Part shown: piece by piece, positions 34,785-45,434 of the stretch
Layout: each line of letters opens with the position of its first letter
How positions within the stretch are numbered: the stretch's first letter is position 1
Assembly: GCA_014621425.1 (NCBI GenBank)
Contig: JAANBB010000023.1
Location: forward strand, 182,688 to 246,687
Direction of reading: 5' to 3'
DNA: 64,000 bases
Origin: Cylindrodendrum hubeiense
Lineage: Eukaryota > Ascomycota > Sordariomycetes > Hypocreales > Nectriaceae
Position numbers and translations under genes: made by a program
The notes under the pieces: model-generated
The model's database searches: none
The model's input: the letters and a program-made list of their open reading frames with translations, nothing else
Told to the model about the DNA's origin: nothing

Positions 34785-35752
34785 ATGATTTTCCATACCT
34801 TTGTTAGTCTTTCTCTAGCCGCAGCCGTCAGTGCCGCTCCTGCTCTCAAGATTCGAGAGCTGAACAGCACGAAATGGACCCCGGATCATATCCTCCAGCC
34901 GAATGAGGTTATTCTCTACGGTGAGGGTGGCCGCAGTTCGTCTTCCCTGATTTCCTTTCTTATTCTTCCTCTTCGATCTTACCGCTAGGAGCAGCCGTCT
35001 TGGTGTATGAAGACACTCCAACACGGGATGAGCAGCCTCGGAAAGAGAGCTACTAACCGTCACAATCACAGTGGAGGTTGTCCATGAAGACGTCTATCAT
35101 AGCCTGATTACAGACAAGGGATACTTGTACGATGCTCCTGAAGTTGATGAGGACTTTCTTGGAAGGATCCCTCCCATCTCCAACTCTACTAAGTCTCATC
35201 ATGAACGTGACGATTGCCTCCATACTACTGCAGTTGTGGCCGATTCAGAGACGACCTTTGTTGACTGGGACGTGCAAATGTCCCCTGTGGTTATCGGTAC
35301 CGGCACCAACGGTATTGATGTCTACGTTAGCTCTGGATATACCGTCACCAACTCCATCACCGTCAGTGCCAGTGCCGATTGGACGGTCATCAAGGACAAG
35401 CTTGGTCTCTCTGCTGGCATCGATTACACCCGTTCGTGGTCGACAGCAACTGTCATCAACATCAAGGGAACCGTCTCTCCCGGTTGGTCCGGAGTCATGA
35501 TTACCAAACCCATCAAGACTCGCAAGTACGGTCGCCAATTGTCGGGCTGCATTGGCTCTCAAACGGAGGACGGAACGTGGATGGCCGATTCCTACGAGGA
35601 GGGATCCTACGGCGGCGTGTCTTGGGTGTCTGGAGCTATCAGTGAGTTAAACTGCCGATCGTATACGTATTGTCGCTAATGTTAGGTCAGCGATGTGTTC
35701 CAAGGAGGAGTTCCCCCTTTCTCGATGCACTGGAAGTGGAGACTTCGTTTAA
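34785..35752 (+). CDS. secreted protein of unknown function
   Basis: Three exons (34785-34920, 35072-35641, 35691-35752) give 255 residues. The first intron is long for this window (151 nt, with a TACTAAC branch point). A signal peptide (MIFHTFVSLSLAAAVSAAPA) is followed by a short pro-like segment and a Ser/Thr/Val-rich beta-type domain (VSSGYTVTNSITVSASADW, SAGIDYTRSWSTATVI, KGTVSPGWSGVMITKPIKT) with a few cysteines near each end (DDCLHTT, SGCIGSQ, MCSKEE, RCTGSG). I do not recognise a named family. The alternating polar/apolar pattern suggests a beta-sandwich extracellular protein. It shares a promoter region with the 8-cysteine protein at 33384-33901, so co-regulation is plausible. Confidence 0.75.
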
Positions 35753-36025
35753 GTGCATCGCTTAACATAGCGTCCGATTGTGTGGGGTTGACTTTCCCAG
35801 CATGACCCAAGATCGACGGTGCCTGGAGCATCGTTCCCTCTAGCTTCAACGCACGCGCCATGGGCGATCACAAGACGTCATTATTTTCTTTAGAACGTTT
35901 GTGCCATTTTAGAGTTTATTTTTGTTTTATGTTGAGTGTTGTGCAATTGGACGGCGATGGACTTGTGGAATTATGGATCAAGTCCATGTCTAAGATGCCT
36001 ATTGTACATACGTCTCGATACCCTT

Positions 36026-36244
36026 CTAGCAGTAGACCTCGTCAGTAGCAAACTCAATTATATCTGCGTGAATCAAATCAACGCAGCTCCAGTAGTCTCG
36101 TTGGACTTCCTCGCCATCTACTTCAGCGGTGGCATACGAAACAGCAGTCCACAAAGCGCCGCCAGAGTGGTACTTGCTCCATGCATATATCTCTGGGTGT
36201 TGAAGATTGACTGTCGAGTTTCCCTGACCATCGTGCTGGAGAAC
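36026..36244 (-). pseudogene. orphan terminal exon of a small secreted-type protein
   Basis: A minus-strand frame of 73 codons ends at a TAG at 36026 and reads as well-structured protein (QHDGQGNSTVNLQHPEIYAW, SKYHSGGALWTAVSYATAEV, DYWSCVDLIHADIIEF, final DEVYC). Upstream, a CTAG that could be a splice acceptor (GCTAG at 36245-36249) follows a possible GTGAGT donor near 36367, but I could not find a convincing first exon. It is either the last exon of a small gene I cannot complete or the remnant of one. No family recognised. Confidence 0.35.
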
Positions 36245-36377
36245 CTAGCAATAGTAGGGGCCGAGATCTGAGTCGTTGTGCGTGCTAGACATAGGAAAAT
36301 TGTTGATATTGAGGGGCCTTGATATTGGTACAGTGTTGTGTCTGTTGTATCCACTGCTATTACTCACCATCATCATC

Positions 36378-36555
36378 ATGTCTTGGTCTCAAGACTCCCT
36401 CATTCCTTAGTTATCGTGGCGGGGCCGACCCTTCCGTCCCACACGTTCATTATGTACGTATGCATGAGAGCTGTGAAATGATGCTCAAGCTGGCCTATGT
36501 GGAAACTCCAAAAAGAGGCAAGAGTGGCAAAAAGAGACATACAACAGTGGGGATT
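36378..36555. repeat. diverged duplicated segment, copy A
   Basis: It begins with ATGTCTTGGTCTCAA and ends with ACAACAGTGGGGATT, both shared exactly with copy B (37532-37877). The interior is recognisably related but much diverged. This is an ancient local duplication. Confidence 0.6.
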
Positions 36556-37213
36556 CCCCGGTCGTCACCGACCCGAGTACTAATCCACCGCTTCTCAGCT
36601 TGACTAGGGGAGAGCGGACGGGATCCCGTATTTTCTAAGAGCTATGGTCGTATGTGCTAATTTACCCAGCAAGTTGCCTGATGTCGGTGCCTGTAGTTGA
36701 GATTTCTCGAGGATTTTGAAGACATGGTATATAATACATACTCTACTATCTATAGTCTCGAAGGTCTGCACTTCCACAGACTTTCCTATGAGCGCCGTAG
36801 ATACTGTGAATCCAAACTGCGATCTCCAATATCAGTCTTTGAATATACGATTACGGCGAGAGCTGGGCCAAATCCTGATTATAGTGCAAACGTCTTATGA
36901 TAACTGCCAAGCCTTTCTATGCAGAACCCGCTTTCTACGTCGACTGATCAGAAACTTGAGAGGGGCTAATGTGCAACACGCAACCTTGTGGTCGTGGGGG
37001 CTAAATGAATATCAATTTTTGGCGTCCACTTGCATCTAGCTTAATTAGTTACAGTTGTATTTTCAACCTCTTTATCATATCCACAAATCAGCTTTATATT
37101 AGTTTGTATAAAAGTGAAATATGCCGGTACTGACATGGTCAATCAAGCACTCAGAATGAACACACAGAGACATGATCAAGGCAATACGTCGTAGGTATGC
37201 CACGCACACCATA
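36556..37213. other. intergenic
   Basis: AT-rich stretch between the two duplicated segments. Short frames near 36697-37040 show no coding character. Confidence 0.5.
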
Positions 37214-37503
37214 TTAGTAAGTCGACAGGTTTCGGTACTCGGCTTGAAACCCTTCACCGATATCAAGGTTGTTGACTCCTCCTGGACGGGAGTGAAGGCT
37301 GATGATAACGTGCATTCGCTCGGAGGTGGCATACATGGAGATTCTGCGCAAGTGCTCTTGTTGAGTTCCATGCCATAAAGCAGACCCCGGAACGTCGACC
37401 CATCGTGAGTTACTGTGTGTACTGCACACAAGGAATTTGAGGATAATGAGTGGTCCAAATAGGCTTTTGTATTTGATGATGGGTACAAAGTTATCTCTGC
37501 CAT
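37214..37503 (-). pseudogene. glycoside hydrolase family 5 remnant
   Basis: On the minus strand the frame contains ALWHGTQQEHLRRISMYA followed by MHVIISLHSRPGGVNNLDIGE, the pattern of fungal GH5 exo-beta-1,3-glucanase-type enzymes around the strand carrying a conserved His. It then breaks down: a stop follows shortly, there is no acid/base or nucleophile Glu region downstream, and the N-terminal part is missing. A competing frame is open over the same bases. I read it as a decayed fragment, not a working gene. Confidence 0.5.
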
Positions 37504-37531
37504 TTCACTCCCATGGTTGATGATAAGGATG

Positions 37532-37877
37532 ATGTCTTGGTCTCAAAACCTCGTCATTGCTTACTCATCGCGACCAGGTCAACCTCTCCATCTCACACGA
37601 TCATTCTATGCCTACTTATAAAAGTTGTGACACGATGCTGTACGTGGTTTCTATTGGATATAAAGACCACAAATGTATGATCCCACTGTCGCCTGGATTC
37701 CCAGGATAATGATAGAGATACGCTCTGGTTATTCACATAGGGCAGCAGATTCCCGGCGCACGAAGGGATATTCGAGTAAAGTAACGACGTGAAGGGAGGG
37801 TATAAGGCAACATACATTCAGCAAGAGACCAAAAAGATGATAGAAAGGCATAACATAAACACACAACAGTGGGGATT
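37532..37877. repeat. diverged duplicated segment, copy B
   Basis: Related to 36378-36555, with identical 15-base ends and an extra block of about 170 bases near 37650-37830. It sits immediately upstream (minus strand) of the GH5 remnant. Confidence 0.55.
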
Positions 37878-38257
37878 GGCTGGGACCGAAACCATCTGAG
37901 ACTACTCCGTAACTTTCTTGTGATCTTTGGCTAGTGTCTTGCGCATTGACTATTAATACGTAGAAAAAGACCCCTAGTGCGTACGAGCGGTAATTGGCAC
38001 AGTAGCCTCGTTAGGCATTTTTGCTGTTTGGACACCTCTCGTTGTTGATTTCAGGCACCAGGATTGACCCCACAGTCCTTGGCCGACCATACGTAGTAGA
38101 TGGATCGAAAACGTGTCATCCACCGTGGCGGTTTATAAAGCATGGGTGCTCAGCCTCAGAGCTTTATCGTCCAGTCTCTCAGCTTTATCGTCCAACGTCA
38201 TGCTTCCCTGGCATTTCTGTACAAACAGCCCGTTACTTGACCAGACAGTATCTTAAG
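37878..38257. other. promoter region of the gene at 38258
   Basis: It contains TTTATAAAG near 38130 and a short duplication (AGCTTTATCGTCCA at 38160 and 38181) in the presumed 5' leader. Confidence 0.5.
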
Positions 38258-39799
38258 ATGATTTTTGCAGCCATTTTCAATCCACCAAAAGCGTTTTTGC
38301 TTTTCTTCGTCTTTGCGTTTGCTTTCTCTCCCGCCGTCGCCAGCGATGAGCGACAGTGGACACGTGGGGACCCCTGCCCGACCAAGATTAGGGTCGTTGT
38401 TCCCGTCGGTTCCCCATTTGGGACTTACGAGGCCGTCCATGAAGCCATGCAAACGTGCAGCAACATCACCGAACTAGGCCTATATGCCTCCTCTTTTGGA
38501 TGCACCGAGTTCCCGTCGCGTTGGAGCTTGCCCTTTGCCCTCGACGGCAGCGATCGGTACCTTTCGTCTCCGCGCGTATTGGTTTTTGAGTTTTACAAAT
38601 TCGACGACTTAGAATGGCCACAAATCGTTCCACCCAGGCCGCACTGGTCCAACGAAGACGGGACTTGGCCTACCACTTCCTCATCCAGTCCTGTCATCGC
38701 GTGGGTCACGAACAAGTACTACGGCGCCCGATGGTGGATTGACCGAGCGCAGTTTTACCTGACTGAGGGTTTCCGGACAACTGACACCTGGTGGTGGTGG
38801 TGGAGGCTTGACAGAGCGCCAAGATGGTACAAGTGGAGCAGTCTGCCAGTTGAACAGCGATCCAAAGACAACATGGAGTTGTGGCTCGAAGCCATGGACT
38901 TCTCTCAGGTTCACACTCTTTCTATCAAGCAGGATGGATCCTTCAAACCCAAGGGCAACGGCCTTCTCCACCGCCTGCCATCCGCACTGACCAATCTCCG
39001 CTCGCTCACGATCGGCGGCCGATGGGTAGACTGGAAGACTGAGCTGGATATATGGGAGGCCGAGCCTGGACCACTACCCAAGAACAAGTTGAAGTCTCCA
39101 CGGCCGCCACGTGTTCGTGACTTCATCTTAGACCTGCCATCATCGTCCTTGACCAACTTGACCTGGACGGAGAGCGGGACATGCGATGCCAGCGTCTTTG
39201 ATGTGATCCTACAACACCACGGCGCGTCCCTTAGGCAGCTCGAGTGGACTAGTGCGGAGCTCGAGACAGATCCGAGGCCGACTTTGTCCACAGACCAGCT
39301 CCGGAGCCTAGGCACGTGGGCACCCGAGCTGACGAACTTGACCATCGACCTGAACCGAGAAAATCAGGACTGGCCAAGGGAAAAGCTCGAGACACTGGCA
39401 CAGAGCTTGCCCAAGCTGACTGACCTGATGATTAACTTGAACCTGCAAACGGCCCAGGTACAGAATAGTATCGGCGAAGGTGCCGGTCAAAATGTTGTGT
39501 CTTCTAGCTCACGGTTTCTAGCGCAGCCACTCTTAAACGCCGATAGTGCGCGCGAAATGTTTGATCTTTTTCTAAAATCTCAGACTAGCGACAAGCTAGA
39601 GACCATGACATTTCGAGAGGGAAACTGGGAGTATCCAGATTATGGTAGTTGGCTTGATGGGGAGGGATGGGTAGAGGGCGTGCGAGCTTGGGCAACATGT
39701 AGCATTCTCGGACCGGACGGATTGCGCGTAGAGGGTGAGCCGTGGTGTCGGGCCGGGTATAATAGTGAATATGGGTACTATAAGGACCGTCGATATTAG
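38258..39799 (+). CDS. secreted protein of unknown function with poly-Trp run
   Basis: A single exon of 513 residues from the ATG at 38258; the frame is open further upstream, but that part reads through the TATA/leader region. The N-terminal hydrophobic segment (AFLLFFVFAFAFSPAVAS) looks like a signal peptide. The middle and C-terminal parts repeat leucine-rich elements (LPSALTNLRSLTIGG, LPSSSLTNLTW, WAPELTNLTIDL, LPKLTDLMINL) spaced like irregular LRRs of F-box/LRR-type fungal proteins. A run of five tryptophans (TDTWWWWWRLDR) is encoded by (TGG)5. N-glycosylation motifs are frequent. No catalytic domain recognised. Function unknown. Confidence 0.72.
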   Translation: MIFAAIFNPPKAFLLFFVFAFAFSPAVASDERQWTRGDPCPTKIRVVVPVGSPFGTYEAVHEAMQTCSNITELGLYASSFGCTEFPSRWSLPFALDGSDRYLSSPRVLVFEFYKFDDLEWPQIVPPRPHWSNEDGTWPTTSSSSPVIAWVTNKYYGARWWIDRAQFYLTEGFRTTDTWWWWWRLDRAPRWYKWSSLPVEQRSKDNMELWLEAMDFSQVHTLSIKQDGSFKPKGNGLLHRLPSALTNLRSLTIGGRWVDWKTELDIWEAEPGPLPKNKLKSPRPPRVRDFILDLPSSSLTNLTWTESGTCDASVFDVILQHHGASLRQLEWTSAELETDPRPTLSTDQLRSLGTWAPELTNLTIDLNRENQDWPREKLETLAQSLPKLTDLMINLNLQTAQVQNSIGEGAGQNVVSSSSRFLAQPLLNADSAREMFDLFLKSQTSDKLETMTFREGNWEYPDYGSWLDGEGWVEGVRAWATCSILGPDGLRVEGEPWCRAGYNSEYGYYKDRRY

Positions 39800-40492
39800 C
39801 AGAGGATGTTTATATGTTTACGATGATTATGGTAATGGACTTTATGGTTAGCTGAGTTACCACCGGTAATATAACATGGGGTCGCCAACTTATGGTATGC
39901 TACCTGATAACTGGGTCCTGATTCGGAACATCCTGATCCAGTCCGACTGCCTGATTGGATGCCCATATTTCCTCTTGGGCTGATTTATCCTCCATCGCTT
40001 CGGGCACGTTCCCGTCAAGCCTATTTGAGTAGAGACTCCCCCGAACCAACTGAAGATAACTGGCAGGACAGCTCTTTGCCCTTTGTTTTTTCCCAAAGCG
40101 ATTGTGCAGCATTTCTGCCTGAAAAGCGGGGTTATTGGATGAACGCTTAATTGGAACGAATCAGCTCCCGCAATATTAATGATGTATTACAGGCCGATGA
40201 CGATAAAATACTCGTCATACTCAGCCAAGGCAGTTTGGGTTAAGGGGGCTTTTCAGCCACGGTTGACTAACAGCGAGGACAAGCCAATCATTAAACGCCT
40301 CACAAAAGCTCGACCCTGCTAAAGTGAGTGGATTGACTGGGCTAATATGACAGAACTGAGAAATGCAAGTGAGGTCAAGCCAGCATTACCGCAAGGCAGC
40401 CTTCGAGGCAAGCCCTACATATTCCAGATATTAAATATAAGGAGGCATCAGACTCCTTTGCATCTACGCATTTGCAGTTCACTTCACAAGAC
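39800..40492. other. intergenic
   Basis: Spacer between two plus-strand genes. A TATAAGG at about 40436 may be the core promoter of the CorA-like gene. Nothing else seen. Confidence 0.5.
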
Positions 40493-42168
40493 ATGGCCTT
40501 CTGGATCGATTCCAATCCCCCATCGGAAATTTTGAAGAAGACAACTGATGATCAATGGATAGATGACGGATCATCTAAAGTCATCCAACCCGGGACGGGA
40601 CTTTCACGAGGAATCTCCGATTGGCTCCGTGAGCAGAGTGCCGGCAACCCAGGCACAACAACTGGGGATTTCTTGATCATTCCGCAGGATGACGACAAAT
40701 GTGCCGCAACGTACCAGCAGATGGACGCCCTCGCTAGGATATGGAAGATCCCATCGCCTGTCTTCGGGGTCTTGTGCAGTAATCACGACGAGGCCTTCTG
40801 TCCAAGTACAATTGTGACTTGTGCTGATGGCACTCCTTGGATATGCCTTGCCCTGAGGCCTGAACCGGTCAATGATCTGGTTCGCCATTCCGGGCCATAC
40901 ATGCCGTTCAGCCATTGCCTCAAGATAATATTTCCGCTCAAAAAAGTCATCCAATCGGCCGATATGGATCGTCAATCGAATTGCCTAGTGCTCTGTCCGA
41001 GGCGATATTTTGAGAAAATTGAAACCGCCGTTTCAAGTCCCCATTTGTTGCAAGTGGGCGAATCTCGAATGCACGTTTGGAAATTTCTTATTCTCATCAT
41101 TGCCGAGATTGATGAGGGTTGGCGAATTTTCTACACTAAGATCCTGTTGGATTCTATATATATTGTAGGTGCGCACCAGGCTGGAGAATCGGTATATTTC
41201 AGTTAATCCTATACAGCAATGTAGTATTAGGAAGTCTGAAGCCTCCATGATCTCCGCAGAAAGTCTGGTAGTGCTTGACTATTTTATTTCGCGAATTAGG
41301 GAAGTAGTTGTGGATATTCGACATATCGCCGCTGCTATTTATTGCCTCGAAGGGATTCTTAGCGATGCTGTCAAGCAACACTCGCAAGATAGGATTGAGT
41401 TTCAACGCTTTCTGGACGCCATGCGCTTTTTCAAAACAAAGTTTTGCTCCCTTGTCAGATCCTGGGTTGACTTGTCCACGGTGTTTATAACACTACGAAC
41501 CAAGGTGAGTCGGCGAGACATGAGTTCTGTAAAGAGAGCTTTGCTAACATAACCGAGACTTTCAACCTTGTCCAGGTTAATAACTCCAAGTTCATAAGGA
41601 CCAATACCATCTCTATCAGACGGCTAGATGAGCAGAATTCCCTGGAAGCTGAAAGATTGCGAGTATTGACTCGCAATTCAGCGCAGGATGCCCGCGATAT
41701 GAAGCGTATAGCCACGCTTACCATGATCTTCCTGCCATCTACGGTTGTTGCGGTATGCTAGCCGTTCCCTCTGACGCATCTTGGATCTAATATTTTCCCC
41801 AGGCTTTCTTTTCCACTCCCTTCATGACGCTCGACGAGGGACTCAATTTCAAGGCTCTATCAAAGGTTTGGATCTTCTTCTTGGCCAGCGGTGTCGTGAC
41901 TCTGCTCACCTTTGGAGTGTCATGGACTTGGGATACGATGGTACGCTGGCGGCAATTCAACAATGTAGAGGAAAACGAATCCCCCCAGAGCGAAATTCAT
42001 GATCCAGATAAGGTAGTCTTGGAACCCGAACCCGGCCAGTTAACTGGCCCAGGCCTCGTAGAGGAAATTTTCAAGGGATGGGAGGAGCCTGAAACAGACG
42101 AGGAGGACTCTGAAGTAGACGAGGAGGACTCTGAAGCAGACGAGGAGGACTCTGAAGCAGACGAGTAG
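40493..42168 (+). CDS. CorA-like membrane protein with acidic tail repeat
   Basis: Four exons (40493-41164, 41217-41504, 41576-41752, 41803-42168), all joined at phase 0, give 500 residues. The long soluble N-terminal part is fungus-specific. The C-terminal part matches CorA-like proteins: a long helix (RRLDEQNSLEAERLRVL), then MKRIATLTMIFLPSTVVA and AFFSTPFM forming TM1 across the last intron, and VWIFFLASGVVTLLTF as TM2. The GMN motif of true CorA Mg2+ channels is not visible, so ion transport is uncertain. The tail carries three copies of a DEEDSEA/V heptad (21-bp repeat) and ends at a TAG lying where the next repeat would have GAG. Confidence 0.8.
42103..42168 (+). repeat. 21-bp tandem repeat coding DEEDSEA
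   Basis: Three near-perfect units of GACGAGGAGGACTCTGAAGYA plus a partial fourth, in phase with the reading frame. Confidence 0.8.
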
Positions 42169-43991
42169 GACGAAGATGACGGTTCTTCTCCTGAACACAC
42201 CAGGGCTGAGGAAGCATCGAGTTTAGAAACCCGAAGCAGATATGGGATATAGATTAAGAGGCAAATTAATTCCCTACCCAAGCATCCACATCGATGACCC
42301 ACTGTGTTTCTACTGCCGCAACCGTAGAGTAAGTGTGACCGTTAAACACTAGAGCCAACCCCCGGAACCAGCGCTCCCCATGTGCCAACTCAATTAATTT
42401 GACACAACAATCAAATCAACCAAGCCAGTCAATTTCCGCCTTCAATCAAATCAAATCAAATCATCCCATTTTCTAAGTTGAAATGATTGTGCAGTCACGT
42501 TCAGATTCAGCGTCAGAACTCCAGTGTCAATAATTTACTGAATGTGCCGTAACGCAACTCCCAACCCGCAACCCGAAGCTCAACGCTGATTGGAATCGCT
42601 GGTGTACTATGAATTGGTCTCGGCGCTTGAGAAAACAGGGTGCAACTCGTCGTCCGAGCCCTAACTTGTAACTGAGATAGTGTAGGTGTTTACAGGACCA
42701 CATGCTTATTGGGCGAAGGCCAGAGCAGCGTTCTAGCGCTTGTGGAGCACTTCCATTCGAAGACGTCCCCCGCACCGCGTTTTACATTTAGCTACGCATC
42801 ATCACCCGTTTGCCATTTGGCAGGTTGGGCTTATAAATGTCTAAGATACGAGACTGACTTCTCGATTATTCTAGGACAGTAAATAGAGGCTGTCCTCGAC
42901 GATCATCATGCATAAAATATAATCGGAAGCCTATTAGTAGGTCGTCAGATTTTGGTGCTTGGTTCTCAAGAATGAAGACAATTTATACTGTCCTTGCAAT
43001 GACTGTCAATACGTCGCCAATGTTGGCGATTAGTCTTGTGCTCATGGATGTCAAATCCTCGAGCAAAAATATGCCTTTGAACGAGGATCGGGTTGTGTTT
43101 CTATACTGAGAATGTCAAGCAAGTAGGCGAGTCATAATATGGAGTTGATGTTTGGTGTGTCCGAAGGCAGCCATCACGGTTCGTTTTTTGAGACATCAGA
43201 TGAATGTTTACTCCGTATTCCATCTCGTGTTCAGAACATAGACCGTGAAAAGGAAACCAATCAGTGTTCTTAGCGCTGTTTCATTCCCACGCACTGCCAC
43301 GCTCTAGTTCAACTGGATGTTTCCAAGCTAATGAGGTGAGATGGACAGGGACCATTCACCTCGCTGTACCCCTAATATGAGCGCAGACCAAGCCGGGAAA
43401 TACGTTCCAGACCCTATAGGGTCAAGTCCCATATTAGTATTGAACCTTAATTCAATGGATTAATTAATAACTAGTCTCTCTTGGCTAGTTAAAGGGGGAA
43501 GTGGCGTCTCGGGTGTGTCACATTTCAGGCGCTAAACGGGAGGCCGCTTGAACATCGGTCCAACGTCATGTCCACAAGCTTATCATAAGGGTAGTGGACG
43601 AGACTGTTTATCCTTCATTTCCCAGCAATATCCCCTTGATCCGAGCTGTCACGTGACTACACAACAAAAGCGCGTCCTGTGGGAAATTTGTTTTTCGCAA
43701 CGCCACCAGGCCATGGGAATTGCTGCAACTTTCGTATAGCATCATGAATATTCTCACACGTATTACACCAAGTATGTGCAAAATCAACCTCTTTCCTTGT
43801 CGTAATTACTCACAGCCAATCGAGACGTTTAGCAGTCCTAGTAAATGGAATGGCCCCAGCCAACTGTTAAAGGGGGAAATCGCGCATTGCTCAACTGATG
43901 AGAAGGTTGCCCACTTATTAGTGAGAGGTAGGGACTACTTTGCGCCAATGATACAAGCATCTCTGATTAGTATAGGCACATTATCTAGGAC
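42169..43991. other. intergenic
   Basis: About 1.8 kb with no convincing gene. It includes an (AAATC)n-type stretch near 42443-42464 and a short open frame at 43720-44019 that could be an upstream exon of the next gene. Confidence 0.5.
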
Positions 43992-44555
43992 ATGCGATCA
44001 CAGTGCCACATATCTGTAGTGGCGTCTCTCCCCTCCAATGTTCCTCCCCGCTTCGCATTGGAGATTTTGCAAACGTACATTCCATCTTTGAGTCTTATCC
44101 CTGGCGTGCTCCGTTTCGATGAAATCCCAGCGGAGCCCGTCCTAATTTCCGATGACCCCTTCTTCGGGCCTTGGGATGAGACTGTGCGCGCCTACCACAT
44201 CCAGGCGGCCATAATTATGCTTCCTGGCCTCACCAAAATCCACCAGTGGCCCGCTATATTCCAGAGAACCATATCTGGCATGCGAACCCGCGGTACCCCC
44301 CCGAGCGGCATCATCACATGGGCAGAGTGGGCTGTTCGTCGACGTCGCGACGGTATGCCCTACGACAGCTTCAAAATGTCAGATGAAACGATGACCGACG
44401 AAACCGAGCAGTGGGAGATGCACATAAATCATACTATTGAGGCTCATAAGCTCCTGCTCCCATTCGTTCAACGATACTCTCATCGTGCTATTGCTCTACT
44501 TTGTCAGGCGGTGGTGGATGAAATAGCTCGGTGTTACTTGCAAATATCAATGTAG
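43992..44555 (+). CDS. DUF7053-like hypothetical protein
   Basis: An open frame of 187 residues. The run ISVVASLPSNVPPRFALEIL, then LIPGVLRFDEIP, a central AIIMLPGLTKIHQW and GMRTRGTPPSGIITWAEWAV resembles the layout of fungal DUF7053 proteins (a helix-grip/SRPBCC-like fold of unknown function). The start is uncertain. The ATG at 43992 may lie within an intron whose acceptor is CTGTAG near 44020, with an earlier exon around 43723. No signal peptide or membrane segment. The family match is from memory of the pattern and needs a profile search. Confidence 0.45.
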   Translation: MRSQCHISVVASLPSNVPPRFALEILQTYIPSLSLIPGVLRFDEIPAEPVLISDDPFFGPWDETVRAYHIQAAIIMLPGLTKIHQWPAIFQRTISGMRTRGTPPSGIITWAEWAVRRRRDGMPYDSFKMSDETMTDETEQWEMHINHTIEAHKLLLPFVQRYSHRAIALLCQAVVDEIARCYLQISM

Positions 44556-45434
44556 TGCATACAACAATCCCGCCGTGGGCTAATCGTCGAGTGATTCGCC
44601 ACGCCCCTCAGCATCAAGTTCAATTGTGTCTTAAAGATGGCTCCTTCTTATTTAGATATCTTTATTCTTCGTTAGCGGTTCCATAATACAATAATACTTG
44701 ACTTACAATGTGATTAAAGACCTGCTCCAGCGTGTGTGTCAATAGTGCTATCAAAACGGTAGATCTCTTTTCTGTTAAAACTATGAGAACTTCAAGATGA
44801 AAGCTGAACTTCTCGTGCTACGTCGACTTAGCAAGGAGCCCTTGTATTTGCGTCAACAAAAGTTAAGAGGAATAGCCTCATGTTGTATCTCGCATTTACC
44901 CTAATTGTCGCTATGGGAAAGCTTTAAGGGTACATGTCAAGCTTCGCCCGCCAGAAAGCCCCGTGACCTGCTACAAGCTGGGGCCAAACCTGAATCTGAC
45001 CTGCCTTCTCACAGAAATAGTCACTACCCTGCACCAAGGACATTGTCCAGATCCGTAGCCAAAATAATCACAATGCAACTCACACGATTTAAATCTTACG
45101 ATCAGGTAAAAAATATGTAAGCTCTACTCTAGTTATTTCACGATTCTAGCTGCCCATTTGGAGTTGTTCCGAAGCTTGGAAAGAATTCGCGTTGTGGATC
45201 CAGAATTCCAATTACCATATTTCCATCCACTTTCAAATTTCACAACACAACCGGTCTACTGGTATTGCCAAGGTTCTAATATTTGAAAGCAGAGCCCGCT
45301 TAGATTTTTACGGAAACTTGACAAAAAGAAAGCTTCCTAGGTTCATATGTCTGTTGATGCACGCAAAAACTAAGGCAAGAACCACAAAAAAGGAACGGAT
45401 ATTTCAGTGTAAGGTGGAATCAAACCACCGAAGT
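44556..45434. other. intergenic
   Basis: AT-rich, no coding frame supported. The last part is the 3' flank of the tRNA gene. Confidence 0.6.
45386..45391 (-). terminator. possible Pol III terminator (T6)
   Basis: Six Ts on the minus strand, 43 bases downstream of the tRNA 3' end. This is the first T-run long enough for Pol III termination, although farther away than usual. Confidence 0.35.

Noticed and set aside
42443..42464. AAATC pentanucleotide run
   Set aside because: An ordinary short microsatellite; not worth a separate finding.
42940..43190. Possible second GH5 remnant
   Set aside because: Only a few short words resemble the 37.2 kb remnant, and the translation is full of stops with no GH5 motif.
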